Positions 1-6,700 of a stretch of 22,874 bases of DNA are shown in pieces. Both the position numbers and the translations under genes were made by a program. Position 1 is the first letter of the stretch, and the number at the start of each line of letters is the position of its first letter. The notes under the pieces are model-generated. The model made no database searches, had not been told where the DNA came from, and saw nothing but the letters and a program-made list of their open reading frames with translations. Source of the DNA: a virus; the IMG/VR virus record IMGVR_UViG_3300031673_000512, positions 1 through 22,874 of that record; one strand, written 5' to 3'.

Positions 1-110
1 CCAGTCTGAACATCACGGACGACGAGGTGCTGGAGTTCTTGATCCGAGACAACCTCACCACGTTGACGAACATGAGGGCCTACATCCACTACGGGAAGGA
101 AGCTCTCTGA
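1..110 (+). CDS. C-terminal end of an upstream phage gene (partial)
   Basis: Reading the frame that starts at base 3 gives 35 codons with no interruption before TGA at 108-110. The fragment is acidic then basic and contains the stretch NITDDEVLEFLIRDNLTTLT, probably a helix. Its stop overlaps the ATG of the next gene (TGATG), which indicates translational coupling within the same late operon. Too little is present to name the product; a head or neck protein would fit the position. Confidence 0.7.
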   Translation, partial: SLNITDDEVLEFLIRDNLTTLTNMRAYIHYGKEAL

Positions 111-937
111 TGGACCTGACCAAAAAGCCAGAGAAGGATGACGAAGGCCGCCTTCGCATCAGCCAGGAGCCCCGCAAGGTCGGCGATGGCCTGGTATTCG
201 TAACACACAACTGGTGTGACCCAACGACGTGGTACACGCAGTCCGCTCGTGTGGAAGGGGAAACCCTTACGGACAGCGGGGACGGGCTGACGTTCAACTC
301 TAGCCACGACAACTGGATCGACATGACGCACGGGAAGATCTACCGCGAAGATCTGCTCGCTGCGTCCTACTTGCCCGTCATCAAGGTAGATGGCACCACG
401 AAGACGCAGCGAGCGCCCTGGGCAGAAGCGGGCGGTGACTTCACCATCGACTACGCCACAGGGGCAGTGACGTTCTTCGTTTCGCAGTCCGGTAAGGTCG
501 TCACGGCTGATTACAGCCGAGAGAACGGCTCCCTGTTCATCGTCGGACCTACGGCAGGCAAGAGGCTCTGGGTCGAGTACAGCGAGGTCCAGTTCAGCCA
601 GGACATTTCGATCAACGGAACGATCCACTTCCAGCCGTGGGCCTACAACCCCGATGACCTGCCGAACAAGATGCCTGCTGGCTACCCGACGACCTACAAG
701 ACGATGGACAACTTCATCGAGGAGGCGAACGGAGCGTACCCGGTCATCCCTGCGATGGGAGGAGCACGCGGGTTCACCCAAGATCGGCTGACCTTCCCTT
801 TCAAGTATCAGACGATCAAGGAGCTACGCAGCAGCTTCGGTGTGGAGATCCGGGTGTGGATTGCGGAGCAGGTGAAGTTTGGTGGACAGTACGCCACAGC
901 CACTTTCTACTGCACGAGCTACGCGGAGACTGTGTGA
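110..937 (+). CDS. Putative beta-rich virion protein, function unknown
   Basis: A 275-aa protein with no signal peptide or membrane segment. The composition (many Thr, Tyr, Phe, Val and Gly residues in alternating patterns) suggests a mostly beta structure. Residues around 105-135 contain DFTIDYATGAVTFF followed by VVTADYS, a strand-turn-strand pattern that loosely recurs in gpJ at the end of this window (DFVVNRTNGEIEY). The start at 110 overlaps the previous stop, and the stop overlaps the next ATG (TGATG at 935-939), so it belongs to the same coupled series. I do not recognise the family. The position ahead of the neck genes makes a structural role (head decoration, neck or fibre attachment) a reasonable inference only. 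Confidence 0.8.
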   Translation: MDLTKKPEKDDEGRLRISQEPRKVGDGLVFVTHNWCDPTTWYTQSARVEGETLTDSGDGLTFNSSHDNWIDMTHGKIYREDLLAASYLPVIKVDGTTKTQRAPWAEAGGDFTIDYATGAVTFFVSQSGKVVTADYSRENGSLFIVGPTAGKRLWVEYSEVQFSQDISINGTIHFQPWAYNPDDLPNKMPAGYPTTYKTMDNFIEEANGAYPVIPAMGGARGFTQDRLTFPFKYQTIKELRSSFGVEIRVWIAEQVKFGGQYATATFYCTSYAETV

Positions 938-1230
938 TGACCAGCGACATCATCGATCTGTGGGCACTGATCCATCTCTTCTTCTTCGCGTTCATCGCAT
1001 CGACCATCCACGCGCGATGGCAGCCTCACGTTCTCTACCACCTGCTCTGGTGGTTTCCTCTGAGCTTCGGTTGGGAGACCGCGGAGCACTTTCTGCAGCG
1101 AGCCTACCCAGTGGCGTGGGGGGGCGTGATTGAGCATTGGGCTAACGCCTGGATTGCCGATCCCGCAGCAAATCTCATCGGCGTCATCGTGGGCATTGCT
1201 GTTGCTGACTGGTCTCATCACAGATTATGA
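937..1230 (+). CDS. Small polytopic membrane protein (97 aa)
   Basis: I place the start at ATG 937, which overlaps the previous stop; an in-frame ATG at 856 would sit deep in the preceding gene. Three hydrophobic segments are visible at about residues 8-25, 31-46 and 77-92. Polar residues are spaced as WETAE (46-50) and NAWIADPAANLIG (70-82), and the protein has eight histidines. The acidic-Asn-Gly spacing near and inside helices resembles small membrane proteins of the VanZ or YjdF sort, but this is a visual resemblance only. The gene ends in an ATGA overlap with a putative cysteine hydrolase, so the two are probably made together. It may be a holin, an exclusion protein or an accessory membrane factor; the sequence does not decide. 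Confidence 0.72.
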   Translation: MTSDIIDLWALIHLFFFAFIASTIHARWQPHVLYHLLWWFPLSFGWETAEHFLQRAYPVAWGGVIEHWANAWIADPAANLIGVIVGIAVADWSHHRL

Positions 1231-1766
1231 GCACTCACGGACCCACAGGAATTACGATCGGATTCTCCACTACCAACAAGTGGATGTCAGGTGTGATCCG
1301 TTGGATCACTCGTAGTCCAGTGAGTCATGCGTGGATCGGATTCGAAGACGCAACATTAGGGATCAGTTTGGTACTACAAGCAGAAGCGTGGGGTGTTGAG
1401 CTGCGGCCACGCTCCCGTTGGGAGAAAGAGAACAAAGCCAAAGCGGTGTTCAGTTCCCCCGATTCTGGAGATCGTTTGAAGGTGCTGATATCGGAGACGT
1501 TGGGGGCGAGGTACGACTGGCGTTCCGCCGGGCTTTTGGGGATCATTGGTTGGGCGAAGCGTTGGGTCAAGTCTCGATTCACTTTGAGGTTAAGTCGGTC
1601 TCCTAAAAGGTTGATGTGTGCGGAATTGGTCACTCGGTATTTGCACGCGCTTGGGTTGGCGAAAGATTTGGATGAAGAAACGTCGTCACCTTTGGATCTT
1701 TTGGCTTGGTCCAACCATCATCTAACGGCGCATTGGCGTCATGAGGATGTGTTGAAGGTGAGGTGA
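1227..1766 (+). CDS. Permuted NlpC/P60-like (LRAT/YiiX-type) putative cysteine hydrolase
   Basis: A 179-aa protein with the layout of circularly permuted papain-fold enzymes, in which the catalytic His precedes the Cys. His34 lies in SHAWIGFE, a YD motif lies at 96-97 (YDWRSAGL), and Cys131 lies in CAELVTRYL at the start of a helix. In this superfamily (YiiX/YaeF, LRAT, phage permuted NlpC/P60) such residues hydrolyse amide or ester bonds in peptides or lipids. No signal peptide or cell-wall-binding domain is seen, so calling it an endolysin is not justified. It overlaps the membrane gene upstream by ATGA. Leucine codons here are often TTG and the DNA is less GC-rich than the sheath and neck genes, which hints at separate acquisition. 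Assignment by motif only; moderately sure. Confidence 0.68.
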   Translation: MSTHGPTGITIGFSTTNKWMSGVIRWITRSPVSHAWIGFEDATLGISLVLQAEAWGVELRPRSRWEKENKAKAVFSSPDSGDRLKVLISETLGARYDWRSAGLLGIIGWAKRWVKSRFTLRLSRSPKRLMCAELVTRYLHALGLAKDLDEETSSPLDLLAWSNHHLTAHWRHEDVLKVR

Positions 1767-1835
1767 GCATACGGGGATGGTAGTTTCGACAACTGAAGGG
1801 ATCATGGCTGCTTGACCATAGGAGAACCAGTATCG

Positions 1836-2135
1836 ATGTCGCGCGAAGTTCCAGCTTTGCGAATCCTGCCCTCGATCGAGACGACGATCAGGGAACTTCG
1901 TAGGTGCGAGGTTGGCTGTCCTATGGCTAGAACACTTGATCAACAACTATACGATCTCAGGGTATTGGCAAATAAGATCAAGGAGAAATACGGTATCGAG
2001 TTGCCAGATGATCTGTTTGATGCTTCCAAAAACCTGGATACTGCGAGGCCCGACAACGCGGAGGGGCTTGATCTGATCCGCGAAATGCTGGAGAAGATTC
2101 TTCGGCTGGATGCTTACATTGACTCGTTGCGGTAA
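1836..2135 (+). CDS. Small helical protein of unknown function (99 aa)
   Basis: I choose ATG 1836 because AGGAGA at 1820-1825 is correctly spaced before it; an in-frame TTG at 1812 has no comparable site, and a further ATG at 1923 would give a 70-aa form. The N-terminal third carries a CEVGC pair of cysteines. The rest is charged and heptad-like (LDQQLYDLRVLANKIKEKYG, later LIREMLEKILRLDAYIDSLR), suggesting two helices or a short coiled coil. No membrane segment. I recognise no family. It sits between a putative hydrolase and a single-span membrane protein inside the accessory-looking cassette. Confidence 0.65.
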   Translation: MSREVPALRILPSIETTIRELRRCEVGCPMARTLDQQLYDLRVLANKIKEKYGIELPDDLFDASKNLDTARPDNAEGLDLIREMLEKILRLDAYIDSLR

Positions 2136-2146
2136 GGAAGCGGCCG

Positions 2147-2383
2147 ATGGAGACAGCTTTGGGCCCCGTGATAACGGCTCTGTTGAAGTTGGGGGCACCG
2201 TGGATCGTGGTGGCAGTTTTCGTGATCTTGTTTTTGGCAGAGAGAAAGAGAAAAGACGAGTTGGCTGACAAGCTGTACGACTTGGGACTCGCGATGACGA
2301 AAACGAACACTGAGGTCCACAGTACGCTGCAGCTGGTGCAGAGGGATCTCGAGGCGATCAAAGTATTTAGGAGGACCCGTTGA
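2147..2383 (+). CDS. Single-span membrane protein with cytoplasmic-type coiled coil (78 aa), holin- or spanin-like
   Basis: Residues about 7-30 form one hydrophobic span (LGAPWIVVAVFVILFLAE) followed directly by a basic cluster RKRK and then a polar helix to the C-terminus. The basic flank after the span predicts the C-terminal part stays in the cytoplasm by the positive-inside rule. A purine-rich GGTAAGGAAG precedes ATG 2147. The size and layout fit small phage membrane proteins such as one-span holins or inner-membrane spanin subunits, though a spanin would normally have the opposite orientation. No lipoprotein partner is visible nearby. The stop overlaps the next start (TGATG at 2381-2385). 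Confidence 0.65.
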   Translation: METALGPVITALLKLGAPWIVVAVFVILFLAERKRKDELADKLYDLGLAMTKTNTEVHSTLQLVQRDLEAIKVFRRTR

Positions 2384-2766
2384 TGCTACCAAAGGACGAC
2401 CCGTCGTCGATTGGAGCCATCCTGGTCGCAATGGGGGTCATCTCAGAGGAACAGTTGCAGGATGCGGTCCAGGAGCAGCATAATGTCCGCATGGACGTGA
2501 TGCTGGGAAAGCTGTTGCTGGCCAATGGGATCATTTCAGCAGCACAGTTGGAAACTGCGTTGCGATCACAGAATGATCTCCGTAGCGGTAAGAAACACAA
2601 GCGGGCGATGGCACAGTCTAGGATAGCGGAGCAGGGAGTTGGCGCAGTGATGTCGTTGGCAGCAAAACTTAGGCACAGTGCCTACGAAGCAAAGGAGAGG
2701 ATCACTGGATCAGATTTCCCATGTATCACAGCTGACATGGTAGCAGGTAAGAAGTCCGACAGTTGA
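2383..2766 (+). CDS. Protein with two MshEN/T2SSE_N-type 24-residue motifs
   Basis: Start at ATG 2383 is preferred over TTG 2380 because AGGAGG at 2369-2374 is 8 nt away and the ATG overlaps the previous stop. The 127-aa product has two consecutive copies of the pattern x-[LI]-G-x2-L-[LV]-x2-G-[VI]-I-x4-L-x3-[LV]-x2-Q, at residues 9-32 and 40-63. This is the repeat that defines the N-terminal domain of MshE/GspE-type ATPases, which in MshE binds c-di-GMP. Here the spacer is 7 residues rather than about 23, and the first-position Arg of the ligand-binding form is Ser and Met. The C-terminal half is helical and basic, with one Cys near the end. No ATPase domain. Role in the phage unknown. Confidence 0.72.
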   Translation: MLPKDDPSSIGAILVAMGVISEEQLQDAVQEQHNVRMDVMLGKLLLANGIISAAQLETALRSQNDLRSGKKHKRAMAQSRIAEQGVGAVMSLAAKLRHSAYEAKERITGSDFPCITADMVAGKKSDS

Positions 2767-2782
2767 TCGACGATGATGAGAC

Positions 2783-3208
2783 ATGACGTTTTCATCCGTT
2801 CGAATAAAGACCGGCGAGAAAGAGCCGATCGTCGTATTGATCGTAGATCAGCACGGCGACCCGTTAATAGGTCTCGTTGATATTGAGATCAAAGTACGGC
2901 GCGGTAGCGATGGCTTCTACCTCGATTGGTCGGACAACAGTTTCAAGACGTCCCCGACTCAGCTGTTGGTGGCGCTAGAAGAGATCTCGGCTACGTTTAG
3001 CCCTGGGGAGTATCAACTGAACACGCCGACGCATGTGGATGGTTTGGACACTTCGACATTCACGCAACTCGTCGATGAGGAACAGTACTTTGTGACATGC
3101 GTGCAAGACGGAGCAGACACCGCTACGAACGTGCCCCAGATCGGGGAGATCAAGGTCGGCGGGTTCGTTGACGATATCGTCGAGGATCGGTACCCTGTGA
3201 TCTTCTAG
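2783..3208 (+). CDS. Putative Ig-like beta-sandwich virion protein (141 aa)
   Basis: Beta-rich protein beginning with a strand pattern typical of bacterial Ig/adhesin-like modules: VVLIVDQHGDPLIGLVDIEI, in which a 'D-x-x-G-x-P-L-x-G' turn links two strands, then the segment FYLDWSDNSFK and FSPGEYQL, the usual closing strand of such folds. No Shine-Dalgarno sequence of note; only GATGAGA lies before ATG 2783. It is followed after 9 nt by a gene with a similar construction. A structural or decorating role on the neck or tail is an inference from the fold and neighbours. Confidence 0.68.
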   Translation: MTFSSVRIKTGEKEPIVVLIVDQHGDPLIGLVDIEIKVRRGSDGFYLDWSDNSFKTSPTQLLVALEEISATFSPGEYQLNTPTHVDGLDTSTFTQLVDEEQYFVTCVQDGADTATNVPQIGEIKVGGFVDDIVEDRYPVIF

Positions 3209-3217
3209 GAGTGACTC

Positions 3218-3859
3218 ATGTCGTGCATCAAAATTCTTCAAGGAACGCCGACCTGGCTACCGATCATTGCTGCCGACGTGGGTACTGGAGATCCGCGGAT
3301 TGGGATCACCTTCAATCAAATCGACGTCGCGTTCAAGAAATCTACCGATCTCACATTTGCGCTGAAGACGCTGGTGGGGCCTGGTACGGATTTCCGTGAG
3401 AACGGAAACGGCGTTTACGAGATCTTGTTCTCGGCTCCAGATCTGGCTGTGTTGGGGACCTTCCTGTATGCCGTGAACAGTAACGGCGCCCTTACACCAC
3501 CTGCTCTCCGACAATTCATCGGTCAGGCCTACATCGAATCGTCCAGCACGTACACCCCTGGGACGATCTCGTTGCCGACCAATGTCCTCACAGGGAATCT
3601 GGTCAACCTTCACGGGTACCCCTTGATCGGAGAAGCGGTAAGCGCGAGGATCGTTTCGGCTCCAGCCATCCAGGGTATCTCCCCCAACTTCGGTGGCATT
3701 GGGATGGACATCGTCAGTGCGAAGACCGACTCCGCCGGATTCTTTGCTCTGGAGGTCGTTCAAGGGTCCGTGATCGACGTTGTGATCCCGGTTGTCAACT
3801 ATCGTCGGACTCTGACTGTTCCGGCTAACAGCTCGGATAAGCTTTTCGAGATTCCATAG
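3218..3859 (+). CDS. Putative two-domain beta-sandwich virion protein (213 aa)
   Basis: ATG 3218 is preceded by TAGGAG. The N-terminal half (about residues 15-105) repeats the layout of the preceding protein, with paired strands ending in NGVYEILFSAPDLAVLGTFLY. The C-terminal half (about 115-213) has the look of a carboxypeptidase-regulatory-like/Ig fold: VNLHGYPLIGEAVSARIVS, then KTDSAGFFALEVVQGSVIDV, where 'T-D-x-x-G-x-F' is the characteristic turn. These folds usually act as spacers or sugar/protein-binding modules on phage surfaces. No membrane segment or signal peptide. Function not established. Confidence 0.7.
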   Translation: MSCIKILQGTPTWLPIIAADVGTGDPRIGITFNQIDVAFKKSTDLTFALKTLVGPGTDFRENGNGVYEILFSAPDLAVLGTFLYAVNSNGALTPPALRQFIGQAYIESSSTYTPGTISLPTNVLTGNLVNLHGYPLIGEAVSARIVSAPAIQGISPNFGGIGMDIVSAKTDSAGFFALEVVQGSVIDVVIPVVNYRRTLTVPANSSDKLFEIP

Positions 3860-3868
3860 GACGCCACG

Positions 3869-5278
3869 ATGGGAGCACCGACAAGCATAAGCGTCATCCT
3901 GGACCTCGATGAGTACTGCAAGTTCGAGCGGGACCGCAGAACTCTTCAGGTTCAGTGGACGGCTGTGGGCGGTGGGGACATGTCAGCGGAGCAGCTGACT
4001 GTCGAGCTGTTCAAAGCGCGTCGGTCGCGAGACACTGTTGTCCACTCCACTACGATCACAATTGGGTTGTCAACTGATCCAGCTTCTGGTTCGGTGTCGA
4101 TCAATCTCCTGGACGATGTGGTTGACTCCGACTATCTGAACCTGATCCGAAGGGGCCACTACTACATCAAAGTCACGTCTGTCACAGACACGAACGTGAG
4201 CGGAGTGTCGGCTGACTTTCCGATCTCTCTGGTGTCAGCGCAGCAGCTGCGGAACACGTACCTGTTTGGGTTGAATCTCCAGGCCAGTGATGTGAGAGCG
4301 ATGAAGTTCCAGCCCTCGCAGCTGACAGGCGTGGAGGTCATGGAGGTCAGCAGTTCCCACCAAACGGGGTTTGATAGGCTGACGTACATCTACAACGGTT
4401 CCCCGGCAGTGCTGAGACAGATTTCTTGGGGAGCGGGCCCTGTGGTGTCGTTGCTAGCGCCTGGACGCTATTTGTTGCGTCACGATTGCTCAGGGGGCGA
4501 CTACATCGTCATCCAGGTCAGGAACCTGTCCGCACTCCCTACAGACAACGTCACGGAGGACATGTTCGTCACCAAGGCTGAGATCACCGACGACATGCTC
4601 CGTAGGTGGATCGACCAGTCGTGTGATTGGCTCGAGAACGACAAGCTGGCTGGTGTCTTTCTGGAGCCTACTCGCGTGGTCACCGACCCCGTGCTGCCGG
4701 GCAATGTGATGCCGGACTGGGACTACATCGTCCCAGCAATCACGTTCTACACTAGGGCGCCAGCTAAGTGGATCGACATTCTGTTCCCCTACATGGGGCT
4801 TCTTCGAATTGATGAGTTGTTTGGGCAGATCGCTGAAACCAGGATCATCGATGTGGCCCTGGAGTGGTTGGAGATCTCCGAGAGGAACGGTTTCGTTCAG
4901 CTCGTACCATTCAACACGACGATCGCCTTCCAGTTCATCGGTCTCATGTGGGTGGAAGGGCTCCGAGGCACCATGGAGTTGCCCAACTTCTGGCACTTCA
5001 ATGCGATGGCTGGACTTCGTCAGGTGGATCCTGTCCTTCTGGAGGTTATCGCCAAAAAGGCAGCCGTGGATGCCCTCACGGTGGCTGGGCAGGCATTCCG
5101 AGGCGGGTTCGCCAGCCAGTCGCTGTCGAGGGACGGCGTGTCTGAGAGCGTGTCGTACACGGCTTCGGCCATCTACGGCATCTACTCAGCTACGATCGAG
5201 GACTACACAAAGTTCATCAACAGAGAGATCAAGCAGATCAAGGGCCGTTACCGCGGCGTAAATATGATCGTGATGTAG
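3869..5278 (+). CDS. Large neck-type virion protein (469 aa), N-terminal beta domain
   Basis: Residues 1-130 form a further beta-sandwich-like domain. The central part (about 225-385) is mixed alpha/beta with many aromatic residues. The C-terminal 80 residues contain AAVDALTVAGQAFRGGFASQ and then SLSRDGVSESVSYTASAIYG, followed by a helix ending KGRYRGVNMIVM; this 'LS-x-DG-x-S-x-S ... Y-x-G-x-x-M' ending is one I associate with neck or connector-region proteins in large phages, recalled rather than tested. The stop at 5278 is 3 nt before the next ATG. Position before the gp10-like and terminator genes supports a head-tail joining role. Confidence 0.72.
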   Translation: MGAPTSISVILDLDEYCKFERDRRTLQVQWTAVGGGDMSAEQLTVELFKARRSRDTVVHSTTITIGLSTDPASGSVSINLLDDVVDSDYLNLIRRGHYYIKVTSVTDTNVSGVSADFPISLVSAQQLRNTYLFGLNLQASDVRAMKFQPSQLTGVEVMEVSSSHQTGFDRLTYIYNGSPAVLRQISWGAGPVVSLLAPGRYLLRHDCSGGDYIVIQVRNLSALPTDNVTEDMFVTKAEITDDMLRRWIDQSCDWLENDKLAGVFLEPTRVVTDPVLPGNVMPDWDYIVPAITFYTRAPAKWIDILFPYMGLLRIDELFGQIAETRIIDVALEWLEISERNGFVQLVPFNTTIAFQFIGLMWVEGLRGTMELPNFWHFNAMAGLRQVDPVLLEVIAKKAAVDALTVAGQAFRGGFASQSLSRDGVSESVSYTASAIYGIYSATIEDYTKFINREIKQIKGRYRGVNMIVM

Positions 5279-5281
5279 ATC

Positions 5282-6070
5282 ATGGGACGTGGAACTGACA
5301 GAGGACTTGGGATCGATTGGGCCTTTCCCAGTCATCACGGACTCATCGACAATCGTGGGGAAACCCTTATCCACGAGACGGGTATTCGTTGCCCATGTAA
5401 CATTGAGGACACTCTGGCTGGTCAGATCACGCGAAAGGATGTCCCGCGGCGCAGGACCACGTACCGTTGCCCCAACTGTTTGGGTGAGGGCTATCTGTAC
5501 AGGCATCCAAGAAAGATCATCGCTCTGATCACTAATATCTCAGAGAATACGTCCCGTCAGGAGGAAGGTTGGATCATGCCCGGGGACGCAATTATGTCCC
5601 CCAAGCCAGGGTACATCGTCTCAAACGGAGACTTGGTTACTTTCACCTGGAGCCAACCGTTAGACGAAGGCCAGGTGATCATCCGAGGTGCGGCCACCCT
5701 GAGCGAGAATACCGCCAGGAAGACAGACATCGAAGAGAATGAAGATCGGCTGTGGTACAACGCAGAATCTCCCATCTGGTGCGAAGATGCGGATGGCGTC
5801 GTGTATCGTACCGGAGACTTCATCCTGGACGGCAGCAAGCGCATCATCTGGCAGGGCAACAGCCCTTCGATCGGTAAAGCCTACACGCTGAAGTACAAGG
5901 CCTACCTAGAGTGGGAGGCCTGGCAGCCGCCGGTTACTCGCCGGGATAGAGATCGGGACCTGGGTGGTCGTGTGCTGCTGCGCAAGCGCCACGTTGCTCA
6001 GGTCAACGACGACCCCACAATCCGGCAGCGCGACAAACTAACCTTCTGTGCTCGGATGGAGGGTTGCTAA
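5282..6070 (+). CDS. Putative virion/neck protein with N-terminal zinc ribbon (262 aa)
   Basis: The distinctive feature is a four-cysteine cluster, C37-P-C39 and C63-P-N-C66, the second followed by LGEGY, which is the geometry of a small zinc ribbon. After it come beta-strand segments (about 95-205), including WIMPGDAIMSPKPGYIVSNG and GDFILDGSKRIIWQGNSP, and a basic C-terminal tail with a terminal Cys. Small CxC...CxxC modules are known in phage head-tail joining and minor structural proteins. It follows the previous stop by only 3 nt, and its own stop is immediately followed by the GTG start of the next gene. Exact role not recognisable. Confidence 0.7.
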   Translation: MGRGTDRGLGIDWAFPSHHGLIDNRGETLIHETGIRCPCNIEDTLAGQITRKDVPRRRTTYRCPNCLGEGYLYRHPRKIIALITNISENTSRQEEGWIMPGDAIMSPKPGYIVSNGDLVTFTWSQPLDEGQVIIRGAATLSENTARKTDIEENEDRLWYNAESPIWCEDADGVVYRTGDFILDGSKRIIWQGNSPSIGKAYTLKYKAYLEWEAWQPPVTRRDRDRDLGGRVLLRKRHVAQVNDDPTIRQRDKLTFCARMEGC

Positions 6071-6700
6071 GTGATCCAGATCAAGATAAAAATACACACC
6101 GAGGTGGACCTGGAAGACAAGGCGAAGCAGATCGGTGAGGCTGTTGAGAAGGGCATGCGCCAGCTGACGCAGCAGACATATGAAGAGTGGCAGAACGTCG
6201 CTGCGCGAAAGCTGAAAACGACACGTCGTAGGTATCAGGACTCTCTGAGCTTCAGCATGGACGGTCCCAACAACGGATCGATTACCCTCTCAGCCAAAGA
6301 CAAAGCCACCAATTGGTTGGTTACGGCCATCGAGAACGGTATCGAACCGTATTCGATCCGGGAATCAACCATGGCGAAGGCCAAGAAGCATTGGCCTCGA
6401 GACATGTCCGATAGGCAACGTCGAGCCATGTTCGCCTACCTGGCCAAGGTTGGGCGCCTCGGGAAGCCTCCGGTCCCGTTCACAGACATTCCGTTTCGGA
6501 CGGGTGGCGCCAAGGAGCAAGGGAAGCCCAATTCGTTTCGTCGCATCTCTCCGAACACGGCTCCTGACGCTTGGGGTCATCCTGGGTTCAAGCCAAAGGG
6601 CGGCGGCGGACCAGGCCCCTTACGAGAAGAAGTGATCGAGTACGTGAAGAAGACGGCACAGGATGTCTTCGGTCCTCTTCTGGCGAGGGTTTTGGTATGA
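6071..6700 (+). CDS. HK97-gp10-like neck/tail completion protein (209 aa)
   Basis: Start is GTG 6071, directly after the preceding TAA, supported by GGAGGG at 6058-6063. The N-terminal helix (residues 10-45) is followed by a beta region, and residues about 150-180 read FRRISPNTAPDAWGHPGFKP. The combination of an aromatic-Arg strand with 'W-x-H-P-G' is the signature of the HK97 gp10/minor tail completion group, which joins head and tail just ahead of the tail terminator gene, as here. A glycine stretch KGGGGPGP precedes the C-terminal helix EEVIEYVKKTAQDVF. ATGA overlap with the next gene. Family assignment by motif and position. Confidence 0.72.
   Translation: MIQIKIKIHTEVDLEDKAKQIGEAVEKGMRQLTQQTYEEWQNVAARKLKTTRRRYQDSLSFSMDGPNNGSITLSAKDKATNWLVTAIENGIEPYSIRESTMAKAKKHWPRDMSDRQRRAMFAYLAKVGRLGKPPVPFTDIPFRTGGAKEQGKPNSFRRISPNTAPDAWGHPGFKPKGGGGPGPLREEVIEYVKKTAQDVFGPLLARVLV

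Noticed and set aside
89-781. Long open frame on the minus strand opposite the first complete gene
   Set aside because: Arg/Val-rich composition typical of an antisense shadow, no ribosome binding site, fully inside a well-supported + strand gene.
1227-1766. Classic endolysin call for the NlpC/P60-like gene
   Set aside because: The His-before-Cys order points to the permuted LRAT/YiiX group, and no cell-wall-binding domain is present.
1804-1815. Minimal ATG-GCT-GCT-TGA reading frame after GAAGGG, upstream of the gene at 1836
   Set aside because: Looks like a leader minigene, but three codons can easily arise by chance and nothing else supports it.
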